Shown here one piece after another: positions 1 through 8,050 of a DNA stretch of 46,832 nt. A program made the position numbers and the translations under genes. The notes under the pieces were generated by a model, which saw only the letters and a program-made list of their open reading frames with translations, was not told the DNA's origin and did no database searches. Numbering within the stretch: position 1 is the stretch's first letter; each line of letters begins with the position of its first letter. The DNA comes from Candidatus Izemoplasma sp. (GTDB lineage: Bacteria; Bacillota_I; Bacilli_A; Izemoplasmatales; Izemoplasmataceae), in NCBI GenBank assembly GCA_021736205.1, contig JAIPGF010000009.1:1-46832 (forward strand). Reading direction: 5' to 3'.

Positions 1-116
1 CTATCACTACTATTTGTTCCGAAGTCAGTTACATCATGTCCATCTTCTTTTAATTTTTTGATGATGGCTTGTTTTAATTCGTAACCACCATGATCAGCAC
101 CAATTGCTATTTTCAT
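1..116 (-). CDS. rpiB: Ribose-5-phosphate isomerase B, partial (N-terminus only)
   Basis: This is the first 38 codons of a minus-strand gene that runs off the left edge. The reading starts MKIAIGADHGGYELK, which carries the ADHGG signature of the RpiB/LacAB sugar-phosphate isomerases that interconvert ribose 5-phosphate and ribulose 5-phosphate. The start is clear: GGAGGT (121-126) sits four bases upstream of the ATG at 116. A TATAAT lies at 155-160. The upstream neighbour is a YrdC/TsaC-like gene, matching the Bacillus ywlC...ywlF order, which supports both calls. Ribose-5-phosphate isomerase B and the LacA/LacB subunits cannot be told apart on 38 residues, but the context favours rpiB. Confidence 0.85.
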   Translation of the reverse strand, partial: MKIAIGADHGGYELKQAIIKKLKEDGHDVTDFGTNSSD

Positions 117-154
117 GTTTACCTCCATTTAAATATATATATTTAACTATATAA

Positions 155-182
155 ATTATACCAAAGAATCAAATAATTACAA
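155..182 (-). promoter_or_regulatory. Promoter of rpiB
   Basis: On the minus strand TTGTAA (182-177) is followed after 16 bases by a perfect TATAAT (160-155). The leader contains an 18-bp perfect AT palindrome at 129-146, just upstream of the ribosome binding site. Confidence 0.5.
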
Positions 183-234
183 CTGATTTTTTTAATGTTT
201 TACATCTACATATTTCTGATTAAAACTTAGATTT

Positions 235-756
235 TCACTGTATTTTTTCTTCTGTGATAGTATTAAAAAAACTGGGTTCTTTTAATTCACAATCACTTCC
301 CTTAATTAAAAAATCAACTCGCGACTCAAAAACCAATGTTTTTGTATACTTAGTAATTGGTCTTTGCTTACCCAGTTTTAGCGGAAGTGATATCATAGGA
401 CCCTTTTCATCAAGCAGTCTCAACGTCGTTGAATGATTGGGAATTCGGATAGTAATCATGTCATTTGGTAAAGTATTAAGTTTTGAATTCTTTTTAAAAA
501 TGACATTTAATAAGCCTGGCCAATCTGATAAAAATGTCTGATTTTCACTAAAATTTTCTATTAAGTTTTTAACCTGTTTCACATTCTTACATAATATAAC
601 AACGTCATCTATGTCTGATTTAGTCACATTCAATATTTTATTCAATCCTTTTTTAGACCAGACTGAGGTTCCAACTAAATAAGACACATCACTCTCAAAA
701 ATTATTGTATCATCTTTAGACGCTTGTTTTAAATACTTTGTTAACGAAGTAATCAT
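235..756 (-). CDS. Divergent Sua5/YrdC/TsaC-like protein
   Basis: A 173-residue protein that follows the outline of TsaC/YrdC, the enzyme making threonylcarbamoyl-AMP for the t6A modification of tRNA. The usual PTDTVYGLG block appears as ESDVSYLVG (about residues 21-29), the PGP(L/V)T block as WPGLLNVIF, and the VRxPDHP block as TIRIPNHST. The conserved KxR after the first block and the STSAN loop are not recognisable, so catalysis is doubtful. Length is typical of short TsaC proteins. I chose the ATG at 756, not an in-frame start at 789, because GGTG lies seven bases upstream of it. Position before rpiB matches ywlC-ywlF synteny in Bacillus. It may be a functional but fast-evolving TsaC, or an eroded paralogue. 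Confidence 0.6.
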   Translation of the reverse strand: MITSLTKYLKQASKDDTIIFESDVSYLVGTSVWSKKGLNKILNVTKSDIDDVVILCKNVKQVKNLIENFSENQTFLSDWPGLLNVIFKKNSKLNTLPNDMITIRIPNHSTTLRLLDEKGPMISLPLKLGKQRPITKYTKTLVFESRVDFLIKGSDCELKEPSFFNTITEEKIQ

Positions 757-808
757 ATTAATCACCTGATTAATTATACCATAAAACACGTGAATTTAAA
801 TTTGTTTG

Positions 809-817
809 TGTTATAAT
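809..817 (+). promoter_or_regulatory. Extended -10 promoter of the ABC exporter
   Basis: TG-T-TATAAT, an extended -10 element, lies 23 bases upstream of the ATG at 841. No good -35 is visible at the right distance. Confidence 0.5.
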
Positions 818-840
818 TATTTTTGAAAAAGGTGATAAAA

Positions 841-2559
841 ATGCTTAAAAAGTTCGTTAGCTACTATAAAAATCATTTGGGCCTATTTATTTTTGATACA
901 ATCGCTGCTTTAATTATGAGTGGTTTAAATCTCGTTTTCCCCAGAGTCTTACAAGAATATATCGATAACTTTATTCCAAATAAGGAATTAACCCTTATCT
1001 TTGGTGTAGGAGCCGTTATGATATTGTTATACCTTCTTAGACTAGGATGTAGTTACTTTATTAACTACTATGGCCATGTGATGGGAACACGTATAGAGCG
1101 TGATATGCGGATTGATTTATTCAAAAAACTCCAAACATTAGATTCTGATTACTTTGATGATCATAAGACTGGTAGTATTATGACATATATCGTTGGACAC
1201 TTAAGAGATATATCTGAAATGTCACATCATGCACCAGAAAATATATTTGTGTCTGTTGTCATGATTATTGGATCATTTCTTATTTTAATTAATACCCATG
1301 TGATGTTTACCGTAATTGTCTTTATTTTTGTCGGATTACTCTTTATTTTCAGTGCATCCAGACGAAAGAAAATGATGGCTGCATCTAGAAAAACACGCGC
1401 AACACATGAAGAAGTCAACAGTGAAGTAGAAAACTCTGTTGGCGGTATTCGCTTAACAAAAGCATTCACAAACGAAGACCATGAATTAAAGAAATTTACA
1501 AGAGCTACTAATAAATACCAACTTTCGTTTGATCATTTTTATAAACAGATGGGAATCTTTAGTAGTGGGACTGGATTTTTTATTGATTTACTCTATGTTA
1601 CTGCATTAGTAACAGGTGGGTATTATATTTACTTGGGAGAAATCACAATTGGTGAATACTCCGCTTTCTTCTTTTATATTACATTCTTAGTTCAACCAGT
1701 TAGAACATTAATCCAAACAATGGAACAAGTTCAAAAGGGTTGGAGTGGATATGAAAAATTTTATTCTATTATGACAAAAGAACCTAAAATTCGTTCAAAA
1801 GAAAATGCCATAGAACTAAAAAATCCCAAAGGAATTATTGAGTTTAATGATGTCACATTTGCTTATGAATCATCGCAAACGGATGTATTAAAGAATTTCA
1901 ACGTGACGATTAGACCAGGTAAAAAAGTTGCCTTAGTTGGCGCAACCGGGGTTGGAAAAAGTACCGTATCAAAACTTATACCACGCTTTTATGATGTTGA
2001 TTCTGGTACCATTACCGTCGATGGTGTTAATGTAAAAGATTATGATCTTTATTCCCTTCGTTCCCAAATAGGCCATGTGCAACAAGATGTATATATCTTC
2101 TTTGGAACCATCAAAGATAATATATTATATGGCCGTCCTGAAGCAACATTTGATGAAGTTGTCGCAGCCGCTAAAAATGCGAATATACATGAGTTTATTT
2201 TAAGTTTAGATGCGGGCTATAATACATTAGTCGGTGAACGAGGTGTTAAATTATCTGGTGGCCAAAAACAACGTGTCAGTATTGCTCGCGTTTTCTTGAA
2301 AAACCCTCCCGTTTTAATTCTGGATGAGGCAACAAGTTCACTTGATAATGTCACAGAACACTTAATTCAAAAAGCACTAGATGAATTATCAGAGGGGCGT
2401 ACAACACTTGTGATTGCGCATCGCTTATCTACTATTTCAAATGCTGATGAGATACTCGTATTAACAGAATCTGGTATTTCTGAACGCGGTAAACATCAAG
2501 AATTAATTGATCAAGATGGGTATTATAAATCACTTTATACAGCAAGTTTAAAACTATAA
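841..2559 (+). CDS. ABC exporter, fused membrane and ATPase domains (MsbA/LmrA type)
   Basis: A 572-residue half-transporter for ATP-driven export. The N-terminal half (about residues 10-300) has the hydrophobic segments of a type IV exporter fold. The ATPase half has Walker A GATGVGKST (about 367-375), a Q-loop (VQQD), signature LSGGQ (about 471), Walker B LILDEA and the switch histidine in IAHRLST (about 527). The ATG at 841 was chosen over an in-frame TTG at 823 because AAGGTG (829-834) is spaced correctly for it. It is a single-gene unit with its own extended -10 promoter and a shared terminator with rnhB. Such proteins act as dimers. No partner half-transporter is adjacent, so a homodimer is likely. 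Substrate cannot be told from sequence; lipid or drug export is only a guess. Confidence 0.9.
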   Translation: MLKKFVSYYKNHLGLFIFDTIAALIMSGLNLVFPRVLQEYIDNFIPNKELTLIFGVGAVMILLYLLRLGCSYFINYYGHVMGTRIERDMRIDLFKKLQTLDSDYFDDHKTGSIMTYIVGHLRDISEMSHHAPENIFVSVVMIIGSFLILINTHVMFTVIVFIFVGLLFIFSASRRKKMMAASRKTRATHEEVNSEVENSVGGIRLTKAFTNEDHELKKFTRATNKYQLSFDHFYKQMGIFSSGTGFFIDLLYVTALVTGGYYIYLGEITIGEYSAFFFYITFLVQPVRTLIQTMEQVQKGWSGYEKFYSIMTKEPKIRSKENAIELKNPKGIIEFNDVTFAYESSQTDVLKNFNVTIRPGKKVALVGATGVGKSTVSKLIPRFYDVDSGTITVDGVNVKDYDLYSLRSQIGHVQQDVYIFFGTIKDNILYGRPEATFDEVVAAAKNANIHEFILSLDAGYNTLVGERGVKLSGGQKQRVSIARVFLKNPPVLILDEATSSLDNVTEHLIQKALDELSEGRTTLVIAHRLSTISNADEILVLTESGISERGKHQELIDQDGYYKSLYTASLKL

Positions 2560-2560
2560 A

Positions 2561-2596
2561 AAAAGGCCAGTTTCGTTTCTGAAACTGGTCTTTTTA
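2561..2596. terminator. Bidirectional terminator between ABC exporter and rnhB
   Basis: Inverted repeat GGCCAGTTTC / GAAACTGGTC (2565-2590) flanked by an A-run on the left and a T-run on the right, serving both convergent genes. Confidence 0.85.
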
Positions 2597-3229
2597 TATA
2601 TCTAATTTTTGTTGTTTATACAGTTGATCATGCACTGGAGCAAATGATTTTCTATGAACATCTAATACACCATATTTTTTTAACGCTTCAAGATGTTTTT
2701 TCGTCGGATATCCTTTGTGTTGATCAAAGGCATATTTGGGATATTTTTTAGCAAGTTTTACCATATACGCATCTCGATTTACTTTAGCTAAGATACTTGC
2801 TGCTGCAATTGAAGCACTTTTTGAATCACCTTTAATAATGCTCATACAAGGAATAGGTATACCCGGTAATTGCATGGCATCACTCAAGATGTAATCAGGC
2901 TTGGGATCTAGTTTTTCAATGGCTTTTATCATTGCTTTTTGTGAGGCTTTATAGATATTTATTTGATCTATTTCTCTAGGTGAAATGTGTGTAATTGTGG
3001 ATGCTATAGCTTTTTCTTTAATCTGTTTGGATAACTCATTGCGTTTTGTTTCTGAGAGTTTTTTAGAATCGTTCAGTCCTTCAATGGTTATATCAGGATT
3101 TAAGATTACTGCAGCAGCCACAACGGGACCAGCAAGTGGACCACGTCCAACTTCATCTGTTCCGGCAATTAACTTATGTCCTGATTTATAAAGATTGTTT
3201 TCATACTGATACATCACTTGGTCTTTCAA
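2594..3229 (-). CDS. rnhB: Ribonuclease HII
   Basis: A 211-residue RNase HII that removes ribonucleotides from DNA and cuts RNA in RNA-DNA hybrids. The N-terminal motif GTDEVGRGPLAGP carries the first two acidic metal ligands, and LSDAM carries a further Asp. ILAKVNRD is also typical of the family. The start is uncertain: a TTG at 3229 has AGGAAG (3243-3238) eight bases upstream, while an ATG at 3214 and a GTG at 3238 have poorer sites. It overlaps the end of rbgA by about 29 bases and is the last gene of the operon. The lepB-rbgA-rnhB order is conserved in Bacilli. Confidence 0.93.
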   Translation of the reverse strand: MKDQVMYQYENNLYKSGHKLIAGTDEVGRGPLAGPVVAAAVILNPDITIEGLNDSKKLSETKRNELSKQIKEKAIASTITHISPREIDQINIYKASQKAMIKAIEKLDPKPDYILSDAMQLPGIPIPCMSIIKGDSKSASIAAASILAKVNRDAYMVKLAKKYPKYAFDQHKGYPTKKHLEALKKYGVLDVHRKSFAPVHDQLYKQQKLDI

Positions 3230-4061
3230 GAATAACACTTCCTATTTTATGGTTTCTAAAATCGTGTAAAAATAAATTAATAACTCGGTCATAATCAATT
3301 TCATTATTGGCGATTAGACAACCTCTTTTACGCCCAATATCATCAAATATTTGAACGATATTATCAATATCAACATCGATTTCATATCGTTTTTCTATCA
3401 ATCCTTTATAATGTTCATCTAAGTATTTAAAGGCATAAATCACAACATCATCTAGTGGTAAAATACTATCTTTGATTGCCCCTGTTAACGCTAAGTTTAA
3501 GGCAACTTTTTCATCTTCAAATTTGGGCCACAAGATCCCTGGGGTATCTAACAATTCAAAATCTTTTTTAACGCGAATAAACTGTGTGTGTTTAGTGACA
3601 CCTGGTTTATTACCAACAACTAATTTCTTCTTGTTGGCTAAGGCATTAATTAAAGTTGATTTACCTACATTAGGAATACCAATTATTAAAGCTCTTAAAG
3701 CACGTTTTTCACGTCCTTTTTTCTGTTCTTTATCTAATTTTTTTTGAATAAGTTCTTTCATTGCTGGATAAATTTTTTCTAATCCTTTTTTTCTTATGGC
3801 ATTGATTTTTAACGCCTTGATCTCTTGTTTTTCATAAAAATCAATCCAGTCTTCTAAGACATTTTCATCACTTAAATCTGCCTTATTTAAAAGGATTATT
3901 CTGGGTTTATTCTCAACTAATTCATCAATAATAGGGTTCTGAGAAGAAAGGGGACATCTTGCATCCACTATTTCTAGTACTACATCTACATGTTTAGCAC
4001 GTTCTTTAATTTCTTTTTTGGTTTTGGCCATATGACCAGGATACCATTGAATTTGTTTCAT
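3201..4061 (-). CDS. rbgA: Ribosome biogenesis GTPase RbgA (YlqF)
   Basis: A 286-residue circularly permuted GTPase needed for late assembly of the 50S subunit. G-motifs appear in permuted order: NKAD (G4, near residue 60), then GIPNVGKST (G1), then DTPG (G3). The N-terminal IQWYPGHMAKT block is characteristic of YlqF/MTG1 proteins. The ATG at 4061 is preferred over an in-frame start at 4094 because AGGAG sits upstream at normal spacing. The gene lies directly after lepB, whose coding end (4063) is two bases from this start, so the RBS lies inside lepB and translational coupling is likely. Confidence 0.95.
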   Translation of the reverse strand: MKQIQWYPGHMAKTKKEIKERAKHVDVVLEIVDARCPLSSQNPIIDELVENKPRIILLNKADLSDENVLEDWIDFYEKQEIKALKINAIRKKGLEKIYPAMKELIQKKLDKEQKKGREKRALRALIIGIPNVGKSTLINALANKKKLVVGNKPGVTKHTQFIRVKKDFELLDTPGILWPKFEDEKVALNLALTGAIKDSILPLDDVVIYAFKYLDEHYKGLIEKRYEIDVDIDNIVQIFDDIGRKRGCLIANNEIDYDRVINLFLHDFRNHKIGSVILERPSDVSV

Positions 4062-4062
4062 A

Positions 4063-4875
4063 TTAGTTTGCTCCTGCAAGAAAATTACGATCACTAAATT
4101 TAAATATCACTTTGCCAAATAAATCTGTTTGTTTTATAGACCCTAAAATTCTAGAGTCTGTTGAATTAGAACGGTTATCACCTAAAACAAAATAATCTTC
4201 TGCTCCTAAAGAGTATTCACAAAAGTCACGGCTCCCTGTCATCGGACAGCTTGTCTTATAAATGGTCGTATCAATGAATGGTTGGTCGAGTAATACCCCA
4301 TCGATATAAATTTCATTGTGATCAATTGTGACATGTTCTCCAGGCAAACCAATTATTCGTTTGATTAAATAAGGCTCACTGAGTTTACTTGTTTTTAAAA
4401 TGATCACATCAAAGCGATTATATTTGACATTTAAGTGGCTGAAAAATACTGCTTCATCATCATGAAAGTTCGGTTCCATTGAACTGCCACTAATGGGGGA
4501 AAATGATATAAAAAACATATTGGTCAACGTAACAATAACCATGATGTATGGTAAGATAGCTGAGATATCAATTACTTCATAGAAAATTTTATAACGTTTG
4601 TATGTTTTTTTAGGATTGTTGTTTGTTTCTCTTGTTGCGTTATAAACAAAGTATCCAATCGAAAAAATAATAATAAGACTAAGAAATACGCTAAATTCTC
4701 TGCCTCTTACTGGATTAAAATCAAAATTTCTATCTAATTGGAAAAAAACTTGTATAAGAAAGATAATCCCAATAACAATTGGGATTTTCCTTTTTAATTT
4801 TCGTTTAAGTACCTCTGTTTTTTCGATGAATAGCTTATCTTCTTCTGTGACTTCTATATCTGTATTATAAATCAT
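4063..4875 (-). CDS. lepB: Signal peptidase I
   Basis: A 270-residue membrane protease that removes signal peptides from exported proteins. The serine/lysine dyad is visible: Ser132 in SGSSMEP and Lys172 in YLIKRIIGLPGE. The C-terminal LGDNRSNSTDSR box is also intact. Three hydrophobic stretches (about 31-47, 60-79 and 104-126) precede the catalytic domain, more than the single anchor of Bacillus SipS, so the topology is slightly unusual. Its ATG overlaps the sftA stop by one base (TAATG), indicating coupled translation. It is followed immediately by rbgA. Confidence 0.93.
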   Translation of the reverse strand: MIYNTDIEVTEEDKLFIEKTEVLKRKLKRKIPIVIGIIFLIQVFFQLDRNFDFNPVRGREFSVFLSLIIIFSIGYFVYNATRETNNNPKKTYKRYKIFYEVIDISAILPYIMVIVTLTNMFFISFSPISGSSMEPNFHDDEAVFFSHLNVKYNRFDVIILKTSKLSEPYLIKRIIGLPGEHVTIDHNEIYIDGVLLDQPFIDTTIYKTSCPMTGSRDFCEYSLGAEDYFVLGDNRSNSTDSRILGSIKQTDLFGKVIFKFSDRNFLAGAN

Positions 4876-6869
4876 TAGCGCTCACCAAGTAGTTTCTCCA
4901 AAGAGGATAGATCGACCAATACATCGCGGGCTTTTGAGCCAACATTTTCACTTACAATATCCATCTCAAAAAGTGTTTCCACAATATTTTGTGCTCGGTT
5001 AAATCCAATATGAAATTCTTTTGAAATAGCATTAATAGAGGCTTTACCTTCTTCGACAACATATCTTGCGACATCATCTGTCAATTCATCGGTATTCTCC
5101 TTTTTTGTTGCTTCTTTAATGAGTTCTTCATTCCCAAATAAGAAGTCTGGCTCTTGTTGGTTATTGATAAAAGTGACCACATTGTCAATTTCTTCATCAC
5201 TGATGAAAGCGCCTTGAACGCGGTGTTTTGGTTTACCGCTTTCTTGGAATAACATATCTCCACGTCCGAGTAGTTTGTCAGCTCCTGCACTATCGATAAT
5301 CGTCATAGAGTCAACGTAACTTGATACCATAAAGGCAAAACGCGTTGGAATATTTGATTTTATGGTTCCTTTTATAACATCGGTGCTTGGACGTTGTGTG
5401 GCAATCATTAAATGAAGTCCTGCTGCTCTTGCTTTTTGGGTAAGACGCATGATTGATTCTTCAACAGTACTTCCACTCACTTGCATAAGTTCTGAGAGTT
5501 CATCGATAACAATCACGATATATGGTAAGATATCTTCATCATTTTGTTTCATTTTTTTATTAAATGAGCTAATATCTCGTGTGCTTTCTTGTTGGAATAA
5601 TAAGAAACGACGCTCCATTTCTTCTACAGCCCACTTTAATCCTGCGGTAGCTATTTTTGCTTCAGTTATAACAGGTGTAATTAAATGTGGCAGGTTATTA
5701 TACGCATTAAGTTCAACGAACTTTGGATCAATTAACATTAAGCGTAATTCTTCGGGCGTATGTTTATAAAGTAAACTCATTAATAGGGTATTAATACAGA
5801 CACTTTTCCCACTATTTGTTGCTCCTGCGATTAACCCATGTGGCATTTTAGTAATCGATGAATAGATATTCTTTCCATCAATGTCTTGTCCAATCGCTAT
5901 TGTTAATGGATTAGATAAATCTCTAAATCTATTTGTATCTACAATGTCAACGAATTGAACTATCTCTGGAACTTCGTTAGGTACTTCAACACCGACGGTT
6001 GACTTACCAGGAATAGGTGCTTCAATTCGGATTTCTTTTGCTGCTAGATTCATTTTAATATTGTCAGAAATACTTGTTACTTTTTTGACATTTACGCCAC
6101 TTTCAAGCACAATTTCATAACGTGTAACTGTGGGCCCTTTGGTAAATGTTTCAACTTCACCATCCACGCCAAAATCTGACAATGTGCTGTTCAATACTTC
6201 TATTTGGTTTTGTACCCATTCGGGATTGTCATCTGTTTGTTTTTCGTTTCTTGTTAGTAAGCTTACAGATGGCAATTTATAAGGCTTTTTTGAAGATTTT
6301 TGGGTATGTGTGTTCGATGTATCAGTTGATTCATCCGTTTGTCTCTTTATCTTAAAAGGTTTTGATTCAACCGTTTTGGTTTCATTTTCTTGACGATGCA
6401 TTTCTTTTTGAAATGATTTTTTAAAGAAACTATTTAATTCTTGATCATCATCTTTTTGTTTTTTAAAGCGTTCTCTATTTTCTGATTCTTGTTTAACATC
6501 TTCTTCTGTAATTGGGTCATGTTTGTGTCTATTTTGTGAGGCCATTGCTTCATCTAGGTTCTTACCATGTACTAAATCAAACTCCGGATATTCAGAGCCA
6601 TATTTCTTTTTCATTTCTTCTTTTGTTAATCTAGGTTTGGTGCGGAATGTATCAAGTTGTTTATCGATATCACCCTCACGTTTATGCGGTGTTGGAATAA
6701 CAACATCATCTTTCACATTACGTCCAAAAATAGGCGAAACAAATCCTTCATTCGCATATGGTTTTCTGATATTTTCCTCTGCTATTTGAGGAATTTCGAA
6801 CGGTTTTGAATCTTCTGTACGTTCTTCAACAATCAACTTTCTTTTTTTTGATTTAAATGGCCAAAACAT
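4875..6869 (-). CDS. sftA: FtsK/SpoIIIE-type DNA translocase lacking membrane segments (SftA-like)
   Basis: A 664-residue hexameric DNA pump acting in chromosome segregation at division. The N-terminal 200 residues are charged and low-complexity (many K, E, Q, D) and contain no transmembrane helices, unlike FtsK or SpoIIIE. The motor has Walker A GATNSGKS and Walker B IVIVIDELSELM, and the C-terminus has the winged-helix gamma domain that reads polar DNA motifs. Bacillus SftA (YtpS) has the same soluble layout and also lies near the thioredoxin-like ytpP, exactly as here. The ATG at 6869 follows AGAGGTG with six bases spacing; the GTG at 6878 is part of that ribosome site. The gene is one base into lepB. 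Confidence 0.88.
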   Translation of the reverse strand: MFWPFKSKKRKLIVEERTEDSKPFEIPQIAEENIRKPYANEGFVSPIFGRNVKDDVVIPTPHKREGDIDKQLDTFRTKPRLTKEEMKKKYGSEYPEFDLVHGKNLDEAMASQNRHKHDPITEEDVKQESENRERFKKQKDDDQELNSFFKKSFQKEMHRQENETKTVESKPFKIKRQTDESTDTSNTHTQKSSKKPYKLPSVSLLTRNEKQTDDNPEWVQNQIEVLNSTLSDFGVDGEVETFTKGPTVTRYEIVLESGVNVKKVTSISDNIKMNLAAKEIRIEAPIPGKSTVGVEVPNEVPEIVQFVDIVDTNRFRDLSNPLTIAIGQDIDGKNIYSSITKMPHGLIAGATNSGKSVCINTLLMSLLYKHTPEELRLMLIDPKFVELNAYNNLPHLITPVITEAKIATAGLKWAVEEMERRFLLFQQESTRDISSFNKKMKQNDEDILPYIVIVIDELSELMQVSGSTVEESIMRLTQKARAAGLHLMIATQRPSTDVIKGTIKSNIPTRFAFMVSSYVDSMTIIDSAGADKLLGRGDMLFQESGKPKHRVQGAFISDEEIDNVVTFINNQQEPDFLFGNEELIKEATKKENTDELTDDVARYVVEEGKASINAISKEFHIGFNRAQNIVETLFEMDIVSENVGSKARDVLVDLSSLEKLLGER

Positions 6870-6883
6870 CTGCAACACCTCTT

Positions 6884-7201
6884 TTAAATTGTCTCTTGTA
6901 TAAATGATTTTACTTGTTCATATGTTTTACGGTTTTTATCCACTAAACGACCAATTACATCGCCTTCTTTAAAAATAATGAAACTTGGGATCCCCATCAC
7001 ATCATAATGTTTTGCTAAATCAATCATTTCATCACGATCCACTTGCACAAATTGAATTGAATCAAATTCATCTTGCAATGGTTCTAAATAAGGTTTTATT
7101 GCAAAACAATCTGGACACCAGTCTGTGTACCAATAGGTAATCGTGATTTTTTCGTTATTTATGACTGCTTCAAATTCTTCTAAACTCTCAATCTGTTTCA
7201 T
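6884..7201 (-). CDS. Thioredoxin-family protein (YtpP-like)
   Basis: A 105-residue single-domain thioredoxin fold with active site WCPDC (about residues 28-32) and the cis-proline motif GIPSF. It should act as a cytosolic thiol-disulfide oxidoreductase; there is no signal peptide. The CPDC active site and the VDRDE...D segment resemble Bacillus YtpP more than the main thioredoxin TrxA (CGPC). AAAGGAG lies six bases upstream of the ATG. The gene starts 14 bases inside the upstream membrane-protein gene and ends 14 bases before sftA, so all belong to one transcript. The partner reductase and substrate are unknown. Confidence 0.88.
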   Translation of the reverse strand: MKQIESLEEFEAVINNEKITITYWYTDWCPDCFAIKPYLEPLQDEFDSIQFVQVDRDEMIDLAKHYDVMGIPSFIIFKEGDVIGRLVDKNRKTYEQVKSFIQETI

Positions 7202-7958
7202 CTATTTCTCCTTTTTCTGCTTCTTCTAGAAATTCATCGACTTCTTGATCGACTACATCGAGATTCATCTGCTTATCAAACAGTTTTTTAGAATATATTT
7301 TTGTTGTTTCTTCTCCGACAATACCAATGATAATTGTCGATATTTTTTTAGTCATCATATCAAGACTTGTATTAATAACTAGTTTTCTAAACCAATACAC
7401 TGGGTTAACAGCGTTTAGTGCCATAGATCCGTATTTTACGACTTTTCCTAAATGATATTTTTTAGCCGCTCTCACCGCTCTACTTTCATCAAATTGTTTT
7501 TTCTTTTCATACATTTTAATAAAGGTAATAACTTGGAAATTTTTTGAATTTTTCAAAATGGGCTTATCAAGTATTTCATCAACACGATTACTAACATATT
7601 TATTTAAATTTATTATTTCAGTAATACTCAGTTCAAGCATAGGATATTTTGATTCTGGAAAGAAATATCGAGATATCTCCTCAACTAATTCATAAGACAT
7701 ATCAAATGTTAGTTGTGGTACACTTTTTGTCGTATGTTTTAGTCGACGTTTGAATTTATTTTGTCTGTTTAATATGAGTAATTTTAATTCATCCTCATCA
7801 CCATCTACTTGTGGGCGTTTAATGTCTGTAACATCAACATTTTTTCCACGAAAAGATAGATAGATAAAACTCATGCTAAGTAGTAACATACCAGCGAATA
7901 TACCAAATATAAAATAGATTAGTTCACTGATGGTAAACTGTAGAATACTTGTGAGCAT
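7188..7958 (-). CDS. Hypothetical single-pass membrane protein, operon leader
   Basis: A 256-residue protein I do not recognise. Residues about 10-33 form one strong hydrophobic helix, followed by a basic, mostly helical cytoplasmic part. A moderately hydrophobic stretch near residues 203-216 (ISTIIIGIVG) is followed by EETTKIYSKKLF and an acidic tail. The ATG at 7958 has GGAGGG upstream at good spacing. A TATAAT (minus strand, 7987-7982) makes it the first gene of the operon with the thioredoxin-like gene, sftA, lepB, rbgA and rnhB. Co-transcription with sftA and lepB could hint at a membrane or division role, but nothing in the sequence proves one. Confidence 0.75.
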   Translation of the reverse strand: MLTSILQFTISELIYFIFGIFAGMLLLSMSFIYLSFRGKNVDVTDIKRPQVDGDEDELKLLILNRQNKFKRRLKHTTKSVPQLTFDMSYELVEEISRYFFPESKYPMLELSITEIINLNKYVSNRVDEILDKPILKNSKNFQVITFIKMYEKKKQFDESRAVRAAKKYHLGKVVKYGSMALNAVNPVYWFRKLVINTSLDMMTKKISTIIIGIVGEETTKIYSKKLFDKQMNLDVVDQEVDEFLEEAEKGEIDETD

Positions 7959-8021
7959 AGTATCCCTCCTGTCATTTGTTTATTATAACATAGAAATTTG
8001 TTAAATACTATTTTTGTGTGG

Positions 8022-8050
8022 CAAGAAAAAAAGTCGATTTTATCGACTTT
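8022..8050 (-). terminator. Terminator after the HPrK/PEPCK-like gene
   Basis: Hairpin with 9-bp stem AAAGTCGAT / ATCGACTTT (8030-8050), followed on the minus strand by a T-run. It overlaps the stop codon of the gene ending at 8049. Confidence 0.75.
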
